From Bacillota bacterium (GTDB lineage Bacteria; Bacillota; Negativicutes; Sporomusales; UBA7701): 64,000 nt of DNA. The stretch lies in contig JAEZJM010000020.1 in the NCBI GenBank assembly GCA_023415775.1, positions 109,291-173,290 on the forward strand, given 5' to 3'. Both the position numbers and the translations under genes were made by a program. The notes below the pieces were generated by a model. The model had not been told where the DNA came from, did not search any database, and saw only the letters and a list, made by a program, of their open reading frames with translations. This document shows, piece by piece, positions 58,752-64,000 of this stretch (positions within the stretch are counted from its first letter, which is position 1; each line of letters begins with the position of its first letter).

Positions 58752-59576
58752 ATCAACCTGAAGCTCGAATGTCCCACAATCTACATTCTCTCCGATTCCA
58801 TCGGCGAGACCGGCGAACTGGTCGTCAGGGCCGCCGCCAGCCAGTTCAACGCCGGCAATATCGACGTGCGGCGCATCCCGTATCTCAACACGGCCCGCGA
58901 CGTAGAAGACGCCATGCTTGAAGTGGCGGCCTGCCAGGCCGCCGTCGTCTACACCCTCGTCCGTCCCGACCTCCGCGAAGTCCTCGTCGCCAAAGCCCAG
59001 GAACTCGCGGTCGTCTGCGTCGACATCATGGGCCCCATCATAAGTTGCCTCGCCGCTGTCACCGGCAGGCAGCCCCGGCTGGAGCCCGGCCTCATCCACA
59101 AACTGGACGAAGCCTACTTCAGCAAACTAGAGGCGGTCGAATTCGCCGTCAAATACGACGACGGCAAACAGCCGTGGGGGCTCGCCAAAGCCGACCTCGT
59201 CGTCGTCGGCGTATCCCGCACCACCAAGACGCCGCTGTGCATGTTCCTCGCCCACAAAGGCATCAAAGCCGCCAACGTGCCGCTCGTGCCCGAAGTCCCG
59301 GTGCCCGAAGACCTCCTCGGCCTGCCGGCCGAAAAAGTTGTCGGCCTCACCATCAACCCGTCCCTGCTGCACGAAATCCGCCGCGAGCGGCTCAAAACCC
59401 TCGGTCTCGCCGAAGGGGTCGATTACGCCAACCTTGAGCGCATCTACCAGGAACTCGACTACGCCCAGCGCATCATGCACAAAATCGGCTGCCCGATCGT
59501 CGACGTCACCAACAAAGCCGTCGAAGAAACGGCGGCCAAAATACTTGAGCACTATCGGAAGGGAGCATGCAAATAA
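58752..59576 (+). CDS. Pyruvate, phosphate dikinase regulatory protein (YqfL/PSRP type)
   Basis: A protein of about 274 residues, bifunctional kinase/Pi-dependent phosphorylase controlling PPDK. Conserved parts are intact: YILSDSIGETGELVVRAAASQF at the N-terminus, VDIMGPIISCLAAVTG, VVVGVSRTTKTPLCMFLAHKG (P-loop-like) and VGLTINPSLLHEIRRERLKTLG. However, no ATG, GTG or TTG exists in frame between the preceding stop (TAG 58737-58739) and 58866, which lies past SDSIGETGE. GGGGG lies seven bases before an ATC at 58752, and a CTG follows at 58758, so a non-canonical start is implied. The preceding CcpN-like gene is in the same frame, so readthrough of its TAG is the alternative. ppdK begins directly after its stop. 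Confidence 0.85.
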   Translation: MNLKLECPTIYILSDSIGETGELVVRAAASQFNAGNIDVRRIPYLNTARDVEDAMLEVAACQAAVVYTLVRPDLREVLVAKAQELAVVCVDIMGPIISCLAAVTGRQPRLEPGLIHKLDEAYFSKLEAVEFAVKYDDGKQPWGLAKADLVVVGVSRTTKTPLCMFLAHKGIKAANVPLVPEVPVPEDLLGLPAEKVVGLTINPSLLHEIRRERLKTLGLAEGVDYANLERIYQELDYAQRIMHKIGCPIVDVTNKAVEETAAKILEHYRKGACK

Positions 59577-62234
59577 ATGGCTAAGTACGTCTACCTGTTC
59601 AACGAAGGCCGCGCCGACATGAAAGCGCTCCTGGGCGGCAAAGGGGCCAACCTCGCCGAAATGAGCAACATCGGCCTGCCCGTGCCCCCCGGCATGACCA
59701 TAACCACCGAAGCGTGCATCGACTACTACAAGCTCGGCAAGACACTGCCGGCCGGGCTCATCGAAGACGTCTACGTCAACCTCACGGTCATCGAAAAGAA
59801 AACCGCCAAACTGTTCGGCGACCCCGCCAACCCGCTCCTCGTCTCCGTGCGCTCCGGCGCCATGTTCTCCATGCCCGGCATGATGGACACCATCCTCAAC
59901 CTTGGCCTCAACGAAGCCACCGTCAAAGGCCTCGCCGAAGCCACCGGCAACCCCCGGTTCGCCTACGACGCCTACCGCCGCTTCATCCAGATGTTCGGCG
60001 ACGTCGTCCTCGAAATACCCAAAAGCGAATTCGAACACCTCCTTGACGAAGAAAAACGCCGCCACGGCGTCACCTACGACCAGGAACTCACCGCCGAGGC
60101 CCTCCGCGGTCTCCTCGACAAATACAAAGCTCTTGTTCTCGCCCGCCTGGGCCAACCCTTCCCCGAAGACCCCCGCCAGCAGCTCAAAATGGCCATCGAA
60201 GCCGTCTTCCGCTCCTGGAACAACGACCGCGCCATCATCTACCGCAACCTCAACAAAATCTCCCACGACCTCGGCACCGCCGTCAACATCCAGTCCATGG
60301 TCTTCGGCAACATGGGCAACGACTGCGGCACAGGCGTCGCCTTCACCCGCAACCCCTCCACCGGCGAAAAGACCCTCTACGGCGAATACCTCACAAACGC
60401 CCAGGGCGAAGACGTCGTCGCCGGCATCCGCACCCCCAACCCCATCGCCAAGCTCCAGAGCGAAATGCCCGAAGTCTTCAAACAGTTCGTCGCCACCGCC
60501 GAGCTTCTCGAAAAACACTACAAAAACATGCAGGACATCGAATTCACCATCGAGCGCGGCAAGCTCTACATGCTCCAGACCCGCAACGGCAAGCGCACAG
60601 CCCAGGCCGGCATCAAAATCGCCTACGACATGGTCGCCGAAGGCCTCATCGGCAAACGCGACGCCATCCTGCTTGTTGAACCCGCCCAGCTTGATAAGCT
60701 TCTCCACCGCCAGATCGACACCGCCGCCAAGCTCGACGTCATCGCCAAAGGCCTGCCCGCCTCCCCCGGCGCCGCCTCCGGCAAAGCCGTCTTCTCCGCC
60801 GACGACGCCGAAAAGTGGGCCAAAAACGGCCAGAAAGTGCTGCTCGTCAGCACCGAAACCACCCCTGACGACATCCACGGCATGGTCGCCGCCCAGGGCA
60901 TTCTCACCAGCCGCGGCGGCATGACAAGCCACGCCGCCGTCGTCGCCCGCGGCATGGGCAAACCGTGCGTCTGCGGCTGCGAAGCCATCAAAGTCGACTT
61001 CGCCCGCCGCGAATTCACAGTCGGCAACCTCACCGTCAAAGAAGGCGACCTCGTCTCCATCGACGGCGCCACCGGCAACGTCATGCTCGGCACCGTCCCG
61101 ATGGTCGACCCCGTACTCTCCGAAGAATTCCTCACCTTCCTCGGCTGGGCCGACGAAATCAAGCGCCTCGGCGTCCGCGCCAACGCCGACACCCCCGCCG
61201 ACGCCGCCAAAGCCCGCCAATTCGGCGCTCAGGGCATCGGCCTCACCCGCACCGAGCACATGTTCATGGGCCACGACCGCCTGCCCCACGTCCAGGCCAT
61301 GATCCTCGCCGACGACGAAGAAGCGCGCCGCGAAGCCCTCAAATCCCTCCTGCCCATGCAGGAAGGCGACTTCTACGGCATCCTCAAAGCCATGGAAGGC
61401 TACCCCGTATGCATCCGCCTCCTCGACCCGCCGCTCCACGAATTCCTCCCCGACCTCACCGAGCTCATGGTCGAAATCGCCGAAATGAAAATCACCGGCA
61501 AAAACCCCGGCGAGCTGCCAGCCAAAGAAGCGCTCCTCAAAAAAGTCAAAACCCTCCACGAATTCAACCCCATGCTCGGCCACCGCGGCTGCCGCCTGGG
61601 CATAACATTCCCCGAAGTCTACGAAATGCAGATCAGGGCCATCTTCAATGCCGCCGCCCGCCTCACCAAAGAAGGCGTCAAAGTCCTGCCCGAAGTCGAA
61701 ATCCCGCTCACCATCGACGTCAACGAGATGAAATTCTTCAAAACCCGCATCGACGCCATCGCCGCCGAGATCATGGCCGCCGCCAAAGTCTCCTTCCACT
61801 ACACCTCCGGCACCATGATCGAGCTGCCGCGGGCCGCCCTCCTCGCCGACGAACTCGCCGCAGTCTCCGACTTCTTCAGCTTCGGCACCAACGACCTCAC
61901 CCAGACCACCCTCGGCTTCAGCCGCGACGACGCCGAAGGCAAATTCCTCAACGACTACCTCGAAAAGAAAATCCTCAAGGAAAACCCCTTCATCGTCATC
62001 GACCGCAAAGGCGTCGGCAAGCTCATGAAAATGGCCGTCGAAGGCGGCCGCAAAACCAAGCCCGACCTGCTCGTCGGCATCTGCGGCGAACACGGCGGCG
62101 AGCCCAACTCCGTAGAATTCTGTCACCTCATCGGCCTCGACTTCGTCAGCTGCTCGCCCTACCGTGTGCCGATAGCCCGTTTAGCGGCAGCGCAGGCTGC
62201 TGTAAGTACGGGAGAAGTATTAGGAACCAGATAG
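59577..62234 (+). CDS. ppdK: Pyruvate, phosphate dikinase
   Basis: An 885-residue enzyme interconverting pyruvate/ATP/Pi and PEP/AMP/PPi. Nucleotide-binding domain residues 1-340 (KALLGGKGANLAEMSNIGLPVPPGMTI; SVRSGAMFSMPGMMDTILNLG), the phosphohistidine domain with SRGGMTSHAAVVARGMGKPCV (His about residue 453), and a C-terminal TIM barrel with GIGLTRTEHMF, MLGHRGCRLGITFPE, FGTNDLTQTTLGFSRDD and the catalytic Cys in GICGEHGGEPNS. ATG directly after the regulator's stop; probably one operand with it and the CcpN-like repressor. pckA lies 1.5 kb farther on the other strand. Confidence 0.97.
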   Translation: MAKYVYLFNEGRADMKALLGGKGANLAEMSNIGLPVPPGMTITTEACIDYYKLGKTLPAGLIEDVYVNLTVIEKKTAKLFGDPANPLLVSVRSGAMFSMPGMMDTILNLGLNEATVKGLAEATGNPRFAYDAYRRFIQMFGDVVLEIPKSEFEHLLDEEKRRHGVTYDQELTAEALRGLLDKYKALVLARLGQPFPEDPRQQLKMAIEAVFRSWNNDRAIIYRNLNKISHDLGTAVNIQSMVFGNMGNDCGTGVAFTRNPSTGEKTLYGEYLTNAQGEDVVAGIRTPNPIAKLQSEMPEVFKQFVATAELLEKHYKNMQDIEFTIERGKLYMLQTRNGKRTAQAGIKIAYDMVAEGLIGKRDAILLVEPAQLDKLLHRQIDTAAKLDVIAKGLPASPGAASGKAVFSADDAEKWAKNGQKVLLVSTETTPDDIHGMVAAQGILTSRGGMTSHAAVVARGMGKPCVCGCEAIKVDFARREFTVGNLTVKEGDLVSIDGATGNVMLGTVPMVDPVLSEEFLTFLGWADEIKRLGVRANADTPADAAKARQFGAQGIGLTRTEHMFMGHDRLPHVQAMILADDEEARREALKSLLPMQEGDFYGILKAMEGYPVCIRLLDPPLHEFLPDLTELMVEIAEMKITGKNPGELPAKEALLKKVKTLHEFNPMLGHRGCRLGITFPEVYEMQIRAIFNAAARLTKEGVKVLPEVEIPLTIDVNEMKFFKTRIDAIAAEIMAAAKVSFHYTSGTMIELPRAALLADELAAVSDFFSFGTNDLTQTTLGFSRDDAEGKFLNDYLEKKILKENPFIVIDRKGVGKLMKMAVEGGRKTKPDLLVGICGEHGGEPNSVEFCHLIGLDFVSCSPYRVPIARLAAAQAAVSTGEVLGTR

Positions 62235-62240
62235 ACCAAA

Positions 62241-62264
62241 GACCCGTCGAATTTTCGGCGGGTC
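62241..62264 (+). terminator. Rho-independent terminator of ppdK
   Basis: GACCCGTCGAA/TTCGGCGGGTC (one mismatch), then a T-rich tract, six bases past the ppdK stop. Confidence 0.7.
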
Positions 62265-62297
62265 ATTTGCTTTGTCGCTAGAATTGGCCTTATCTTG

Positions 62298-62521
62298 GCC
62301 GGCTTTTCCCGGCATTAGGTCACCCACCCGCTGCGGGCGGCGGTCTTACTAAGCTCATCGCCGACTCCGCCGCGCCACCGCCAAACGAACGTCCATGTTC
62401 GATTGTCGGTTCTCGCCGCCGTCCATGGCGGCTCGCGCGGTGTCGTTTCGGCTCTCTCGCTAAGTAGCGGCCGCCGTCCTCGCTCTGACACGGTGGGTGA
62501 CCCAAGCCGGGAACGCCGGTT
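62298..62521. repeat. Large imperfect palindrome, module 1
   Basis: The outer arms pair well: CCGGC..TT.CCCGGC..., then GGTCACCCACC (62318-62328) with GGTGGGTGACC (62491-62501), then further CCGCC/GGCGG pairing. Inside are two small hairpins whose loop is the same GTCCAT: CGAAC/GTTCG (62387-62402) and GCCGCC/GGCGGC (62415-62432). No open frame here has a start signal or known motif. Confidence 0.55.
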
Positions 62522-62547
62522 GCTGTTACTCTGTAGCAAAGGCCGAA

Positions 62548-62758
62548 GGCGCGGAGAACTCAGGCGTATGCGCCGTTGCGGAGGCCGTTACCGCGCCGTT
62601 GGCGAATAGGCCGGTAACACGAACGTACGCCCGTCCATGGACGGACGGGCGAGGAGCCATCTGTCACGGACGACAGTTGGCGACGGTACGGCTGTGTCGG
62701 GCCAAAGCCTTACGGCGCGTTCGGCCGCAGCTCCGGCGCATAGCCTGAGCTCTCCGCC
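62548..62758. repeat. Large imperfect palindrome, module 2
   Basis: About 25 bases at 62548-62575 (GGCGCGGAGAACTCAGGCGTA...) pair imperfectly with 62733-62758 (...TAGCCTGAGCTCTCCGCC). In between is a perfect hairpin CGCCCGTCC/GGACGGGCG (62628-62651) with ATGGAC in the loop, the complement of the GTCCAT loops in module 1. The rest of 62235-62859 has no gene that I can support. Confidence 0.5.
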
Positions 62759-62859
62759 ATGGACTATGTATCAGCACCCGACACCGTAAAAACAAGATTC
62801 TTCACTAACCGCACCGCCTTATCGCAGAGCGACAACGCCCCGTCGCTTTGCCATCGGCT

Positions 62860-63402
62860 CTAATAATTGATGAAAGCAATCTCAAAAAAGGCCCGCGGGT
62901 GTTTGCAGGTCGGGCACACCTCCGGTGCTTCCATACCTTCATGGTGATGACCGCAAACACGGCAGCGCCAGGTCTGTTTCTCCGGTTTGCGGAAGACCGT
63001 ACCGGTTTCTACATTTTTCAGCAACGCGAGGTACCGCTCCTCGTGCTCCTTCTCGATCTGCCCCACCCGCCGGAACAACGCCGCCATATCGGCGAAGCCT
63101 TCCTGCTCCGCTTCCTCGGCGAACTTCCGGTACATATCCGTCCACTCGTAATGCTCGCCCTCGGCGGCGTGCCTAAGGTTTTCGCGCGTATCATGGATTC
63201 CGTCCAGTTGGTTGAGCCATATCTTCGCATGCGCGGCTTCGTTATCTGATGTTTCCAGAAAAATGCCGGCGATCGTCTCATAGCCTTCCTTCTTCGCAAC
63301 TGTGGCATAATAGGAATATTTAGCTCTTGCCATGGACTCGCCGGCAAAAGCGGCGTGTAAATTGGCCTCCGTTCTTGACCCCTTCAATTTTTCGTCCATC
63401 AT
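62860..63402 (-). CDS. Rubrerythrin
   Basis: A 180-residue peroxidase of anaerobes. The ferritin-like domain (residues 1-135) shows the di-iron ligands: AFAGESMARAKYSYYA, ETSDNEAAHAKIWL, EGEHYEWTDMYRKFAEEAEQEG and IEKEHEERY. The C-terminal rubredoxin domain has CRVCGHHHEG and CPTCKHP for the FeS4 iron. It reduces hydrogen peroxide in the cytoplasm with electrons from rubredoxin or an NADH reductase. GGGGG lies four or seven bases before two adjacent ATG codons (63402, 63399). It stands alone between the palindromic stretch and a bidirectional terminator. Confidence 0.95.
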   Translation of the reverse strand: MMDEKLKGSRTEANLHAAFAGESMARAKYSYYATVAKKEGYETIAGIFLETSDNEAAHAKIWLNQLDGIHDTRENLRHAAEGEHYEWTDMYRKFAEEAEQEGFADMAALFRRVGQIEKEHEERYLALLKNVETGTVFRKPEKQTWRCRVCGHHHEGMEAPEVCPTCKHPRAFFEIAFINY

Positions 63403-63470
63403 AATGCCCCCTAACGTTGATATACACAAGGGTATGATGCCCTTTCACGCCACCCGGCATTCCTCATAAC

Positions 63471-63500
63471 AAAGACCCGCCGAGGTTTCGGCGGGTCTTT
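63471..63500. terminator. Bidirectional terminator-like hairpin upstream of rubrerythrin
   Basis: Perfect arms AAAGACCCGCCGA/TCGGCGGGTCTTT around a four-base loop. Together with the repeat at 63609-63726 and the pckA terminator it makes up the gene-free stretch 63403-63777. Confidence 0.8.
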
Positions 63501-63608
63501 GTTCATATGGCCGGGAACGACAAGCTGTGTACCGAAGCTATGGGCGAGGTAAGCTTACGCCCGTAGCTTTTCCCACCGTAGTTCCCCGTTCCTCGATGAA
63601 TTGCCGCG

Positions 63609-63726
63609 GCCGTTCAGAAGTGCCCAGATGCAAGGCGCACCGGAAAAGCGCGCCGCGCCGCGTACTCGGACGTACGCAAGCAAGCGCTTTGAGGAGCAAC
63701 GCCGCAGATGGGCGCTGCTGGGCGGC
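63609..63726. repeat. Interspersed hairpin-borne repeat, copy 2 (inverted)
   Basis: Imperfect arms (63609-63626 and 63709-63726, 14 of 18 positions pairing) enclose an 80-base core that matches the repeat at 42.55-42.64 kb on the opposite strand almost base for base: GATGCAAGGCGCACC, CGCCGCGCCGCGTACTCG, CGTACGCAAGCAAGC and GAGGAGCAACGCCGCAGA. The arms differ entirely from those of copy 1. Confidence 0.75.
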
Positions 63727-63737
63727 CGACATCGTAT

Positions 63738-63776
63738 AAAAACTCATACCCCGCCATAGGCGGGGTATGAGTTTTT
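63738..63776. terminator. Bidirectional terminator after pckA
   Basis: Perfect 18-base arms (AAAAACTCATACCCCGCC and complement) around a three-base loop, immediately past the pckA stop, with A and T runs on both sides. Confidence 0.92.
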
Positions 63777-63777
63777 A

Positions 63778-64000
63778 TTAGCCTTTCGGCCCGGCCGCCG
63801 TAATCTCCGGCGGCACATCCTTGCCAAACTTCACGAAATTCTTCACGAACCGCGCCGCCAGCTCGGCGGCCGCCTTGTCGTACGCCGCCTTATCCGCCCA
63901 CGTCTGCCGCGGCTTTAGCACCTCGGCCGGCACACCCGGGCAGCTTGTCGGCACATGCACGTTGAACACCGCGTCGAGCTCATAACCCACCTCGTCCAGC
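63778..64000 (-). CDS. pckA: Phosphoenolpyruvate carboxykinase (ATP), C-terminal end
   Basis: The last 73 residues of a protein entering from the right edge: LDEVGYELDAVFNVHVP, TSCPGVPAEVLKPRQTW, ADKAAYDKAAAELAARFVKNF and the end ITAAGPKG. The PGVPAEVLxPRxTW segment and terminal AAGPK are typical of ATP-type PckA, which converts oxaloacetate to PEP. It belongs functionally with ppdK and the CcpN-like repressor nearby (CcpN represses pckA in Bacillus). The rest of the gene lies outside the window. Confidence 0.88.
   Translation of the reverse strand, partial: LDEVGYELDAVFNVHVPTSCPGVPAEVLKPRQTWADKAAYDKAAAELAARFVKNFVKFGKDVPPEITAAGPKG

Noticed and set aside
59127..62126. A 999-codon open frame antisense to ppdK, rich in Val, Gly, Asp, Glu, Phe and Ala
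   Set aside because: It is the mirror of the highly biased codon usage of ppdK. It has no ribosome-binding site, no recognisable domain and lies wholly within a certain gene.

Overview
The window looks like chromosome of a diderm, probably endospore-forming Firmicute of the Negativicutes (Sporomusaceae-like). Reasons: a TolC outer-membrane channel encoded with a complete HlyD/ABC efflux set, next to typically Firmicute control devices (two SAM-I riboswitches, a T-box before serA, a ccpN/yqfL-like pair before ppdK), high GC and anaerobe genes (rubrerythrin, hemerythrins, ferredoxin-type oxidoreductases). This is inference from gene content; there is no rRNA or tRNA in the window to confirm it.

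Layout. 1-10 kb: the 5' part of a glutamate dehydrogenase, two hemerythrin-domain proteins, an Rnk-like protein, a sensor kinase/sigma-54 response regulator pair with two small unknown genes, a flavin-oxidase-like protein, a methyltransferase, a DUF6448 protein and an ABM-like protein. 9-16 kb: a TetR-controlled hlyD-ABC-ABC-permease-permease-tolC efflux operon with matching palindromic operators before tetR and before hlyD. 16.2-17.1 kb: decayed DNA with a frameshifted UxaA remnant. 17-29 kb: a sulfur amino acid block (cysK, larE, metY, two YezD-like genes, an M20 amidohydrolase, a cystathionine synthase/lyase-type gene, metNIQ, metA), all minus except metA, with two SAM riboswitches and four copies of a short hairpin element that I do not recognise. 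A decayed aminotransferase sits at 24.3-25.0 kb. 29-34 kb: two small cysteine-rich proteins of an unfamiliar repeat type, a YkvI-like permease, a thioredoxin-reductase-like flavoprotein and a ferredoxin-fused aldo/keto reductase. 34-42 kb: a GAF-PAS-GGDEF-HD-GYP protein, a T-box-controlled serA-DUF1015 operon, and menaquinone genes (menG and a UbiA-type prenyltransferase). 42-43.5 kb: a flavin reductase and a TerC protein.

43.6-55 kb is an acyl-CoA/short-chain fatty acid region. A minus operon (AtoE-type transporter and CoA-transferase A/B) and a plus operon (HMG-CoA-lyase-like enzyme, CaiB/BaiF CoA-transferase, CitMHS-type transporter) diverge from one intergenic region carrying two near-perfect sigma-54 promoters and a palindromic upstream site. 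A PAS/sigma-54 activator and an AtoSC-like two-component system follow. 55-64 kb: DUF2225, HpcH/HpaI aldolase and M48 protease genes, then a PEP/pyruvate node (ccpN-like repressor, PPDK regulatory protein, ppdK, and the 3' end of ATP-type pckA), with rubrerythrin and a highly palindromic non-coding stretch between them.

The most interesting item is the four-copy hairpin before larE-cysK, metY, metQ and metA. Its stems co-vary, and in three copies its 3' arm is the 5' arm of an intrinsic terminator. It looks like an undescribed sulfur/methionine attenuator, once placed in tandem behind a SAM riboswitch. Others are the NCVINIFC repeat proteins, the partly duplicated T-box, the missing canonical start of the PPDK regulator, and a hairpin-borne repeat seen twice.
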